Shown here: positions 16,380 to 24,079 of the stretch, in pieces
Layout of the letters: every line of letters starts with the position of its first letter
Numbering within the stretch: the first letter of the stretch is position 1
Assembly (NCBI GenBank): GCA_024403675.1
Contig: JAKSRH010000018.1
Span: 1 to 33,677, forward strand
DNA: 33,677 nucleotides
Reading direction: 5' to 3'
Source of the DNA: Saccharofermentans sp.
GTDB lineage: Bacteria > Bacillota > Clostridia > Saccharofermentanales > Saccharofermentanaceae
Notes under the pieces: model-generated
Told to the model about the DNA's origin: nothing
The model's input: the letters and a program-made list of their open reading frames with translations, nothing else
Databases searched by the model: none
Translations under genes and position numbers: made by a program

Positions 16380-17118
16380 CAAAATCACTCCTATCGGCTG
16401 ATAAGAATCTCATAGATCTCTGGATAGCATTCTTGCTATTACCCCATGGTTTATCATTGTTTCTATAATCGAATTTGAGAGTAAACCACTCTACGTCGTC
16501 AATTAATGTAGCAAAGGTTGAACTGTTATTTTCTGCCAATAGTGTAACAAAATCAGATGCATCATTCTGAGAAAGTTTTGATGCTGCACATCGTAATAAC
16601 ATACTTGTATGAGGCAAACAATGAGCTTTTGCAGTCGAAAACTTGTTTCTGAAGTCAGGATCATGATGGAATAAATACATAATTACTTCTGTATATCTAT
16701 CCATGGAATAATCGATTTTTTCGCATATAGGGCAAGTACCGATACGCTTATCGATTTTATCAGCCAAGTTATTTAGTTTGTTTTTATAATCTGATGATCT
16801 ACCTTTAAGTAGAGATGCTTTGCCAGGCGCGGCATCCTTAATTTCTTTATTAATGTCTTCATAGAAATCTTTTAAATGTGTATGAAGCATAAGTCCAAGA
16901 CCAAGTCTGCTTTTTTCAGCTTTATTAAGTTTGCCCATATGATTTGGGCAAAAACCAGTCTTGTTTGTAATTTTACGTGTATCAGGTTCCATAAGTGATG
17001 GTCCCAAATAGTAATCAAGGTAATCAGTTTCAGCCTTTTTAGCGAGTGAACAAAGAGGGCAGTCTGATTCTGCCTCATACGCTTCATTTACAGGAATTGT
17101 ATAAATCTTTTCAATCAT
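16360..17118 (-). CDS. DUF6062 family protein with two zinc-finger-like repeats
   Basis: A 252-residue cytosolic protein that I recognise as DUF6062 from the start IYTIPVNEAYE, DCPLCSL, MEPDTRKITNKTGFCPNH. It has two similar cysteine/histidine sets: Cys20, Cys23, Cys57, His60 and Cys129, Cys132, Cys167, His170. Each is CPxC followed after 34-35 residues by CxxH, so the protein looks like a duplicated zinc-binding module. No catalytic motif is visible. ATG at 17118 overlaps the preceding stop as ATGA, with AAGGAGG at 17123-17129. Translational coupling to the P-loop/Asp23 protein on one side and the YedF-like protein on the other suggests they act together. The role is unknown. Confidence 0.8.
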   Translation of the reverse strand: MIEKIYTIPVNEAYEAESDCPLCSLAKKAETDYLDYYLGPSLMEPDTRKITNKTGFCPNHMGKLNKAEKSRLGLGLMLHTHLKDFYEDINKEIKDAAPGKASLLKGRSSDYKNKLNNLADKIDKRIGTCPICEKIDYSMDRYTEVIMYLFHHDPDFRNKFSTAKAHCLPHTSMLLRCAASKLSQNDASDFVTLLAENNSSTFATLIDDVEWFTLKFDYRNNDKPWGNSKNAIQRSMRFLSADRSDFDEQNKK

Positions 17119-18146
17119 ATAGCCTCCTTATTATGTAATAGTCTAATAGCACGAACATCTACAGCAACTATTGTAATAGAGGTGTATTCCTCAATAGCAC
17201 TTCCTATTTTCTGTTGAGCTTCAAGGAGCACTGCTTGAGCATCAAACCCATAAAGTAAAGCTAAATCAATAGAGAAAACAACACCAATGGTTCGATTTTC
17301 AGTCTTATAATTAACCACACCGCCTATGCCCGGAATATCTTCTAGGACAATTTTTATCAAATCGAGCATAGCATCATCTGAAATAGAGTAAGATCCAAGT
17401 GATGAAAACGTAGGTCTTACCATAGTTCTTTCTGCATCATTTACATAAGCAGAGCTACCATTATGCTCAAAATCAAATCTTTGTCTTAGTTTATTCAGTG
17501 GATCAGTAAAGTATCCTGAGAATTCATGCTTGATTTCCATTGTTGGAACAGGAATAGTGTGCATACCCTCTGTTAGTCGAGTATTTCTAGCACTACGTCT
17601 TTCTTCCTCTGTGGAAACATCTTCAATTCGAATGAGCATGGAAGGTGGATTGAGCCAGAGATTCGTAGTAATTTTGGATAGCATCGAATCAGAAGTGCCC
17701 AAAATCATGAGAGCAGCAGGATGTGACTCTACCAAAGCACGTCTCATAACAGATGATCTAGTTGGATCAACAAAAAGCGCCTGCCTTACGGACTCCATTT
17801 TAGTTGGAGCTTTTTTGGCAGACGTTCCTGCGACAATACGGCTACCATTAATTAGCAAACCGTCGTCAATAATAAAATCAATATCATTTGCGCGAGCTAC
17901 AGAGATTGCTCTAGTACTTTTACCTGTACCAGATTGACCAACGAAAGCAATAACTGCAATCTTGGATAGAGCTTCTCTAGTGAGTGTTTCTGAAGAAAGA
18001 ATATCCTCAATGGATTTCTCAACGGACATTCTATGGATTCGGGCTTCTTGATAAAAATCAATTTTTTTCAAAGTTGAACGAAGTTCCGGAATAAGAACAC
18101 CTCTTCTAGTTGGTTGATTATTCTTTTTCTCGTTCTCAGAAGCCAT
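17115..18146 (-). CDS. P-loop ATPase fused to Asp23/Gls24-like domain
   Basis: A 343-residue protein with two parts. Residues about 60-240 are a P-loop NTPase with Walker A GQSGTGKST (70-78) and hydrophobic strands such as AALMILGTSD. Residues about 245-343 read like an Asp23/Gls24 domain (ISDDAMLDLIKIVLEDIPGIGGV through SITIVAVDVRAIRL), a family of envelope-stress or alkaline-shock proteins that usually stand alone. The ATG at 18146 has AAGGA (18157-18153), overlapping the yebC stop. No membrane segment is seen. Substrate and partners are unknown; the conserved-looking neighbours DUF6062 and the YedF-like protein are the obvious candidates. Domain calls are by eye; the fusion is a single uninterrupted frame. 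Confidence 0.75.
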   Translation of the reverse strand: MASENEKKNNQPTRRGVLIPELRSTLKKIDFYQEARIHRMSVEKSIEDILSSETLTREALSKIAVIAFVGQSGTGKSTRAISVARANDIDFIIDDGLLINGSRIVAGTSAKKAPTKMESVRQALFVDPTRSSVMRRALVESHPAALMILGTSDSMLSKITTNLWLNPPSMLIRIEDVSTEEERRSARNTRLTEGMHTIPVPTMEIKHEFSGYFTDPLNKLRQRFDFEHNGSSAYVNDAERTMVRPTFSSLGSYSISDDAMLDLIKIVLEDIPGIGGVVNYKTENRTIGVVFSIDLALLYGFDAQAVLLEAQQKIGSAIEEYTSITIVAVDVRAIRLLHNKEAI

Positions 18147-18155
18147 ATTTAATCC

Positions 18156-18881
18156 TTAGTTATCCCAAGTAAAGTAGTAATCTTGAACATCCTCATTTTC
18201 TTCAAGCATATCAATCATCTTTTCGATAGATTCGATAACAGCTGGATCTGTAACCTCAGTAGGTGTAATAGCAACAGGGCCACAACTTGCATCTACAAAA
18301 GTATAGCCTTTTGCTTCGAGAGCATCTTTTACAGCATAGTAATCATCTGGTGTAGTCTGAATCTCATAGCACTCTTCATCAGGTACGAAGTCGGAAGCAC
18401 CGCAATCAAGAGCATCTTCCATTGCCTGATCCTCATCCTCAAAATCTTCTCTAGAAATAAGAATAATACCTTTTTCTTCAAAGAGATAACTAACACTACC
18501 GTCAACACCCATCTGTCCGCCATACTTGGAGTAGATGTGTCTAACATCAGCAGCTGTTCTATTACGATTATTAGTAAGAGCTTTTACCATGAGTGCAACT
18601 CCACCTGGAGCATATCCCTCATAAGTAATCTCTTCATAATCATCTCCAGAACCAGCACCAGATGCTTTCTGGATAGCACGTTTAATATTATCGTTAGGCA
18701 TATTTGCAGCCTTTGCTTTTGAAATTACATCCTTAAGTCTGGAGTTTCCTTCTGGATCAGGACCACCAGCCTTGACTGCAACTGCGATTTCTTTTGCCAT
18801 TTTTGTGAAGATAGCGCCCTTAGCTGCATCTGATGCTTCCTTCTTACGTTTAATATTATTCCACTTGGAATGACCTGACAT
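18156..18881 (-). CDS. yebC: YebC/PmpR family protein
   Basis: A 241-residue protein of standard length for YebC. It opens with MSGHSKWNNIKRKKEASDAAKGAIF, the diagnostic start of the family, and keeps ALTNNRNRTAADVRHIYSKYGG and the acidic C-terminal domain ending DVQDYYFTWDN. Members have been described as DNA-binding transcriptional regulators and more recently as ribosome-associated factors that relieve stalling. The frame is open 11 codons further upstream, but the family start and GGAGG at 18887-18891 (5 bases from ATG) fix 18881. It sits 16 bases after the prepilin peptidase gene and 9 bases before the P-loop/Asp23 gene. Confidence 0.96.
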   Translation of the reverse strand: MSGHSKWNNIKRKKEASDAAKGAIFTKMAKEIAVAVKAGGPDPEGNSRLKDVISKAKAANMPNDNIKRAIQKASGAGSGDDYEEITYEGYAPGGVALMVKALTNNRNRTAADVRHIYSKYGGQMGVDGSVSYLFEEKGIILISREDFEDEDQAMEDALDCGASDFVPDEECYEIQTTPDDYYAVKDALEAKGYTFVDASCGPVAITPTEVTDPAVIESIEKMIDMLEENEDVQDYYFTWDN

Positions 18882-18897
18882 AATAACCTCCGATTTA

Positions 18898-19767
18898 TTA
18901 ATAATTATAAACAAACTTCATAATAGAATATCTTATAATGACCAAAATAACAATTAGGATGAAACCATAGATGATACTATTATCATCTTTTTTCTTACCT
19001 TTAAGAGTAGCTCTTATCAATCCATAGATAACTGCAAAGCAAGAAATCTCAATAATTGATGTAATTACAGTACCTAACTTTGTAAAAATAATAGTGTAAT
19101 CACAATTAAAGAATAAACCTAGTAAAGTAGCATCTGCAAACAAGTCACTTTTGTTATAGGTTTTATGAAATAAAGAAAATATCAATTTGATAACAAAGCA
19201 TCCTAATGACAGTAAAGCAATAGAAATAGTAATTGAGAGAATATGGTTAGTAACTGATGCGTTATTACGATAGTTTGTAATGATTGTAGATATGAGTCCT
19301 GATACAACTGAAATAAGTGAAAGTTGAATGAAGCCTTTTTTGGTATCGTGATATATCATCATCGCAGAAATTGAAACGCAACATGCAACCAAAAATAAAA
19401 CGAAATTAAATAGTAATGTGAGATAAAAAACGCTTGGCTCAACAATAACAAATGCTGTTTCAATTCTAGAAATGGCAACAATTAGGAATACAAGACCTGT
19501 AAAGCTTTCGATTCTCGCATATCTAGAAGGTACAGGGGCACCACAATATCTGCATTTACCTTTGAGGAAAAGCCAACTAAAAAGAGGAACTAAGTCCTTA
19601 GCAGTCAAGGTGTGTCCACAACTCATGCACATGGAATGTCCTTTAACAATAGTTCTGCCTTCAGGAATACGGTAAATTACTACATTCAAAAAGCTTCCAA
19701 TGATAATTCCAAAAATTGTAGCCCAAACGGCAAAAAATACATATAAAAACAAAACTATGCTATTCAT
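18898..19767 (-). CDS. pilD: Prepilin peptidase (type A24), atypical active-site motif
   Basis: Membrane aspartic protease that removes the basic leader of prepilins and often N-methylates the new end. The 289-residue protein has a first membrane helix with GSFLNVVIYRIPEG, then the cytoplasmic zinc domain with CMSC (47-50) and CRYC (72-75), then several membrane segments. The two catalytic aspartates are probably Asp141 (MMIYHDTKKG) and Asp212 (LFADATLLG). The second would normally be GxGD followed by K; both glycines are lost here, and the first lacks the usual downstream Pro-Asp. ATG at 19767 (AGAGG just upstream) is preferred over a GTG at 19788. It is divergent from pilB and heads the yebC operon, so the pilus peptidase is co-expressed with general genes. 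Confidence 0.88.
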   Translation of the reverse strand: MNSIVLFLYVFFAVWATIFGIIIGSFLNVVIYRIPEGRTIVKGHSMCMSCGHTLTAKDLVPLFSWLFLKGKCRYCGAPVPSRYARIESFTGLVFLIVAISRIETAFVIVEPSVFYLTLLFNFVLFLVACCVSISAMMIYHDTKKGFIQLSLISVVSGLISTIITNYRNNASVTNHILSITISIALLSLGCFVIKLIFSLFHKTYNKSDLFADATLLGLFFNCDYTIIFTKLGTVITSIIEISCFAVIYGLIRATLKGKKKDDNSIIYGFILIVILVIIRYSIMKFVYNY

Positions 19768-19809
19768 TTCCTCTTCAAACGACCTCACTATAAATAATAA
19801 ATATCAAAT

Positions 19810-19838
19810 ATTATATAACATTTACAAACATGCTACAA
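19810..19838 (-). promoter_or_regulatory. Promoter of the prepilin peptidase operon
   Basis: On the minus strand TTGTAG (19838-19833), 17 bases, then a perfect TATAAT (19815-19810). The inverted repeat at 19819-19851 places one arm in the spacer and the other just upstream of the -35. Confidence 0.7.
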
Positions 19839-19851
19839 AGCCTTGTAAATG
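19819..19851. repeat. 9-base inverted repeat in the pilD/pilB intergenic region
   Basis: CATTTACAA (19819-19827) and its exact complement TTGTAAATG (19843-19851) are separated by 15 bases, so arm centres are 24 bases apart. It overlaps the pilD promoter core and lies about 20 bases upstream of the pilB -35. There is no T-run, so it looks like an operator for a dimeric regulator rather than a terminator. Confidence 0.6.
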
Positions 19852-19872
19852 ACAAAAAGAATTAAGAAATGC

Positions 19873-19901
19873 TTGTTTTTTGACCTAGCATGTTGTATAG
19901 T
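19873..19901 (+). promoter_or_regulatory. Promoter of the pilus motor operon
   Basis: TTGTTT (19873-19878), a 17-base spacer and TATAGT (19896-19901). The predicted start near 19908 gives a leader of about 95 bases before pilB. Confidence 0.7.
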
Positions 19902-19907
19902 TTTAGA

Positions 19908-20002
19908 GATTTATATGGGGGAAACTATGCTTAATTCTACCAAATTTTCGTGTAGTTTTTCGCTTTTTATAGCACCGGTTGGGGGTGCGAACGGAGGATA
20001 TA
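19908..20002 (+). other. Untranslated leader of the pil operon with possible 30-codon upstream ORF
   Basis: About 95 bases between predicted transcription start and the pilB ATG. It contains GGGGG (19917-19921) spaced 5 bases from an ATG at 19927 that opens a 30-codon frame ending at 20019, just inside pilB in another frame. A 5-base-pair hairpin (GCACC 19972-19976 with GGTGC 19984-19988) sits directly before the pilB ribosome site. I find no cyclic-di-GMP riboswitch consensus. Whether the peptide is made is unknown. Confidence 0.35.
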
Positions 20003-21673
20003 ATGAAAAGATTAGGTGACATTCTCATTGAGAGTGGGTTCCTTACCGCTGCTGAGCTTGCTGAAGCACTAAGTGTTCAGAAAGAAAGCGGAAAGAGACT
20101 CGGTGAAGTAATTACAGAGATGGGTCTTATGTCAGAATTTGACATTTTGAGAGCTGTTTCTAGCCAGTACAATTATCCAATCATTGACCTTACATCTATC
20201 GAAGTGGATCCAAAGGCTATGGCACTTCTTGATGAGAAGTATTGTACTGAGAATACAGTAGTTCCAATTGGTTTTGATGATGAAAAACTTGTTGTTGCTA
20301 TTGATGACCCACTTAATATCCTTGTTCAGGATGATCTTCAGTTTAGAACTGGTTATGACATTGTTCTTATGCTCGCAACAGGTTCCGGTATCATGGATAC
20401 CATTAAGGTTAACTATGGTAGAGCAAATGCATCAGAAGCCGCTACTGAGCTTGATGCGGACTTTTCAGCTGATGAGATATCAGGTATTAGTGATGAAATC
20501 GCTGATGCAGTTAATAGTGCACCAGTAGTTAAGCTTGTAAACTCTATGATTGAGTTCGCTATTAGAGCAGGTTCATCTGATATTCATATCGAGCCAATGG
20601 AGGATAGAATTCGAGTTCGTATTCGTATCGATGGTGTAATGCAGGAAATCATGAGTAACCCTGTTTCTGCAAGAGAAGCGATTACAACACGTATTAAGAT
20701 TCTTGGTGGTATGAACATCGCAGAGAAGCGTATTCCTCAAGACGGTCGTATTCAGACAGAGATTAATGGAACACCTGTAGATATGCGTGTATCTATCCTT
20801 CCTACAATTTGGGGTGAGAAGACCGTTATTCGTATCCTTGCTAAGAACGATGGTAACTTGAATCGTAAGTATTTGGGTATTAGTGACCATAACAATGAAT
20901 TGATTAATAAAATCATTAAGGTTCCACAGGGAATCTGTCTTATCTCCGGTCCTACTGGTTCTGGTAAGACAACAACACTTTATACACTTCTCGCAGAGAA
21001 GAATGATCCAGAGACAAATATTATTACTGTAGAGGACCCAGTCGAGATTCGTATCCCTGGTCTTAATCAGGTACAGGTTAATTCTAAGGCTGGTATGACA
21101 TTTGCGTCAGCACTTAGATCTATTCTCCGTCAGGACCCTGATATTATTCTTGTCGGTGAGATTCGAGATGGTGAGACAGCAGAAATCGCCATGAGAGCTG
21201 CTATCACAGGACACTTGGTATTTAGTACTATCCATACAAATGATGCTGTTTCTTCTATTAACAGACTTATCGATATGGGCTTGGAGCCATACATGGTTTC
21301 TTCAGCTCTTGTTGGTGTTGTATCTCAGCGTCTTGTTAGAAGAATTTGTACAGGTTGTCGTAAGGCATATGACCCAGATGAGTATGAGTCAGAGAAGCTT
21401 AACCTTGAGCCAGGTCAGAAGATTTATAAGGGTGAGGGTTGCTCAGATTGTAACGGTAGTGGTTATAAGGGTCGAATTGCTATTCATGAGATTGTTGTTA
21501 TTACAAAGGGCATGAAAACTCTTCTTGAGAAGCGAGCAAGTGAAGATGAAATGAGACAGCTTGCCGTGAAGGAAGGAACACAGATGCTTGCTGATTCAGC
21601 AGCAGCGTTGGTACTTGAGGGTATCACAACATTACCAGAGCTTAATAGAGTTGCATATTCTATTGACGGATAA
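20003..21673 (+). CDS. pilB: Type IV pilus assembly ATPase PilB
   Basis: Cytoplasmic hexameric motor that powers pilin insertion, 556 residues. The N-terminal MshEN domain begins with two 24-residue motifs, Arg3 to Gln26 and Arg32 to Gln55, separated by exactly 5 residues, the pattern known to bind cyclic-di-GMP. The secretion ATPase core follows: SSDIHIEP (191-198), Walker A GPTGSGKT (316-323), Asp box VEDPVEIR, Walker B IILVGEIRDGET (381-392), His box GHLVFSTIHTNDA. A zinc site is formed by Cys449, Cys452, Cys480 and Cys483. ATG at 20003 (CGGAGG 5 bases upstream) is chosen over an in-frame upstream start at 19979. First gene of the motor operon; pilT follows 15 bases later. Confidence 0.97.
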   Translation: MKRLGDILIESGFLTAAELAEALSVQKESGKRLGEVITEMGLMSEFDILRAVSSQYNYPIIDLTSIEVDPKAMALLDEKYCTENTVVPIGFDDEKLVVAIDDPLNILVQDDLQFRTGYDIVLMLATGSGIMDTIKVNYGRANASEAATELDADFSADEISGISDEIADAVNSAPVVKLVNSMIEFAIRAGSSDIHIEPMEDRIRVRIRIDGVMQEIMSNPVSAREAITTRIKILGGMNIAEKRIPQDGRIQTEINGTPVDMRVSILPTIWGEKTVIRILAKNDGNLNRKYLGISDHNNELINKIIKVPQGICLISGPTGSGKTTTLYTLLAEKNDPETNIITVEDPVEIRIPGLNQVQVNSKAGMTFASALRSILRQDPDIILVGEIRDGETAEIAMRAAITGHLVFSTIHTNDAVSSINRLIDMGLEPYMVSSALVGVVSQRLVRRICTGCRKAYDPDEYESEKLNLEPGQKIYKGEGCSDCNGSGYKGRIAIHEIVVITKGMKTLLEKRASEDEMRQLAVKEGTQMLADSAAALVLEGITTLPELNRVAYSIDG

Positions 21674-21688
21674 AAGGAGGAATAAACA

Positions 21689-22804
21689 GTGGAAGAATTC
21701 AGTTTGACAATGGATGCCATCCTAACAGAAGCTGTGAGACGTGGAGCGTCTGATACACACATTACTGTTGGATTGCCACCTATGATCAGAATTAGCGGTC
21801 AGCTTATGCCGCTCAGCAACCAGATTCTTACAGAGGAAGACACAGAGGCTCTTTGTAAGTCTATGATTGACAAGTCAAGACAGCAGTACTTGGCAGAGAG
21901 AGGAGAGATTGACTTTTCCTACGTTGTAGCAGACTACAGCCGTTTCAGATGTAATATCTATAAGCAGCGTGGATCTTATGCACTTGCTGCAAGAACTATT
22001 ACAAATGATATCCCAACATGTGAGCGTCTTGGTCTCCCACTCCTTTTCAAGGAACTTGCTTTGAAGCCACGTGGACTTATTCTTGTTACAGGTCCTACAG
22101 GTTCTGGTAAGTCTACAACACTTGCTGCTATGGTTGGACATATTAATAGTGTTAAGAAGTGTCACATCCTTACTCTTGAGGAGCCTATCGAGTATCTTCA
22201 CAATCATGGTGAAGCTATGATTAACCAGAGAGAAGTTCATGAGGATACACTCTCATTTGCGAACTCTCTTAGAGCTGCTCTTCGTGAGGACCCAGATGTT
22301 ATTCTCGTAGGTGAGATGCGTGACTTGGATACAATTAGTACAGCTATTACTGCAGCTGAGACAGGTCACTTGGTATTGTCTACACTCCATACATCAAGTG
22401 CTTCCGACACAGTAAACCGTATCATTGACGTATTCCCACCTCATCAGCAGGATCAGATTAGAGTTCAGCTTGGTTCTATTCTTGTTGCAGTTATCTGTCA
22501 GACACTTGTTCCTAAGATTGCTGGCGGACGTTGTGCTGCATTCGAAATTATGCTTGCTAACGATGCTATTCGTAACAATATTCGTGAAGGTAAGACATAT
22601 CAGATTGATAGTTCTATTGCAACAAGTCTTGCATCTGGTATGTGTCCTCTTGATTTCTACCTCGCAGAGCTTGTTAAGAATAAGATTATTTCTAGAGAGG
22701 TTGCTATGGAGCGTTGTAGAGTTCCAGATGATCTTAAGCGTTATATCAATAACGTAGGTGGACCTGCTAATAGCCCACTCTTTGGAGATCTTGATTTCCA
22801 GTAA
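21689..22804 (+). CDS. pilT: Type IV pilus retraction ATPase PilT
   Basis: Hexameric ATPase that disassembles the pilus and gives twitching or DNA uptake movement, 371 residues. It starts with GTG, with AAGGAGG (21674-21680) 8 bases upstream. Features: ASDTHITVGLPPMIRISGQL near the start (PilT PAS-like domain), Walker A GPTGSGKS (135-142), Walker B VILVGEMRDLDT, His box GHLVLSTLHTSSA and, diagnostic for PilT over PilB, the C-terminal AIRNNIREGKTYQI (293-306). There is no zinc Cys motif. Its presence between pilB and pilC indicates a dynamic, retractable pilus rather than a static secretion pseudopilus. Confidence 0.96.
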   Translation: MEEFSLTMDAILTEAVRRGASDTHITVGLPPMIRISGQLMPLSNQILTEEDTEALCKSMIDKSRQQYLAERGEIDFSYVVADYSRFRCNIYKQRGSYALAARTITNDIPTCERLGLPLLFKELALKPRGLILVTGPTGSGKSTTLAAMVGHINSVKKCHILTLEEPIEYLHNHGEAMINQREVHEDTLSFANSLRAALREDPDVILVGEMRDLDTISTAITAAETGHLVLSTLHTSSASDTVNRIIDVFPPHQQDQIRVQLGSILVAVICQTLVPKIAGGRCAAFEIMLANDAIRNNIREGKTYQIDSSIATSLASGMCPLDFYLAELVKNKIISREVAMERCRVPDDLKRYINNVGGPANSPLFGDLDFQ

Positions 22805-22844
22805 TCAAATTTTATTACTAAAATAAAATAGGAGGAAATAATAT

Positions 22845-24053
22845 ATGCCTAATTTCAGATATCAGGTTCTGGATAGCAACGGAAAGAAAACAACCGGTGT
22901 TATTGATGCGGCTACTATCGCAGATGCTTCTAGAAAGTTAAAAGCTGACGGTAAGTATATCGCTAATATTGAACTTGATCATGGCGACAGCTTGATGAAT
23001 ATGGAAATTGGTCGTAAGAAGCTCAATACAAAAGAGCTCGTTCTTATTACCCGTCAGTTAGCATCATTGTTGTCCGCCGGTATTACAGTCGTTCGTTCTT
23101 TGGATATGCTCTATCAGCAGGTTGATTCAAAGCAGTCTAAGAAGTGCGTAGGAGAAATCTATGAGGCTATTCAGTCAGGACGTACACTTTCTGAAGCCTT
23201 CAGAGATCAAAGAGAGGTACTTCCATCTATCATGGTAAGTATGGTATCAGCAGGTGAGGAGTCTGGTCGACTTGACGAGATTATGAGTAGTCTTGCGGAG
23301 TATTTCCAGAAGCAGTCTAAGTTGAAGAATAAAGTGTCTGCAGCTATGGTTTATCCGAAGATTCTCTTCTTCCTTACAATTGCTATCACAGTTGGTCTTC
23401 TTACTTTCCTTGTTCCTGGTATTGCTCAGACAATTAGGGACTTGGGTGGTGATTTGCCAGCACTTACAAAGGCAGTTATGGCTGTTTCCGATTCGTTGGT
23501 TAAGTATTGGTATGTATACGTAATTGTCGTTGCTTCGGCTGTATTCCTTTTTAAGGTGTGGAAGAAGTCAGAAAAGGGCCATGCTCAGTGGGATATGATG
23601 ATGCTTCGTATACCTGTTGTAGGAAAGGCTACAAAGATGAATGCTGCTGCAAGATTTACAAGTACAGTTTCAACACTTCTTAAGTCAGGTATTTCTGTTC
23701 TTCAGGCAGTTGAGATTACAGGTAGCTCACTTGATAACGTAATTCTTGAGAAAAAGTTAGCAGAGGCAAGAGTTGATATTCGTAAGGGTACAAGTCTTTC
23801 AAAGTCTATCAAAGGTATTACTGAGTTCCCTCCAATGATTTACGCAATGACAGCAATCGGTGAGGAGTCAGGTACTCTTGATACTATTCTTGAGAAGGCA
23901 TCTATCTTCTTTGAGGATGAGGCTGATGCCGCAACAGCAAAGATGACATCTGCTATTGAGCCAATTATGCTTATTTTGATGGCTATTCTCGTAGGTACAA
24001 CAGTAGGTGCTATCGCTATGCCAATCTTCACAATGGCACAGTTCATCGGTTAA
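22845..24053 (+). CDS. pilC: Type IV pilus platform membrane protein PilC
   Basis: Inner-membrane platform on which PilB and PilT act, 402 residues, normal length. An N-terminal region (MPNFRYQVLDSNGKKTTGVIDA) is typical of the family. Two T2SSF domains follow: about 45-170 (TRQLASLLSAGITVVRSLDML, VSAGEESGRLDEIM) and about 245-370 (ARFTSTVSTLLKSGISVLQAVEI, TAIGEESGTLDTIL), with membrane helices near 165-190, 220-238 and at the C-terminus. AGGAGG at 22830-22835 precedes the ATG by 9 bases. Confidence 0.96.
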   Translation: MPNFRYQVLDSNGKKTTGVIDAATIADASRKLKADGKYIANIELDHGDSLMNMEIGRKKLNTKELVLITRQLASLLSAGITVVRSLDMLYQQVDSKQSKKCVGEIYEAIQSGRTLSEAFRDQREVLPSIMVSMVSAGEESGRLDEIMSSLAEYFQKQSKLKNKVSAAMVYPKILFFLTIAITVGLLTFLVPGIAQTIRDLGGDLPALTKAVMAVSDSLVKYWYVYVIVVASAVFLFKVWKKSEKGHAQWDMMMLRIPVVGKATKMNAAARFTSTVSTLLKSGISVLQAVEITGSSLDNVILEKKLAEARVDIRKGTSLSKSIKGITEFPPMIYAMTAIGEESGTLDTILEKASIFFEDEADAATAKMTSAIEPIMLILMAILVGTTVGAIAMPIFTMAQFIG

Positions 24054-24079
24054 TGAGGATACGAAAGGAGTTGTAATAA

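Noticed and set aside
19800..20002. Cyclic-di-GMP riboswitch upstream of pilB
   Set aside because: Expected because clostridial pilus operons often have one, but the class I or II conserved core sequences are not present and the leader is short.
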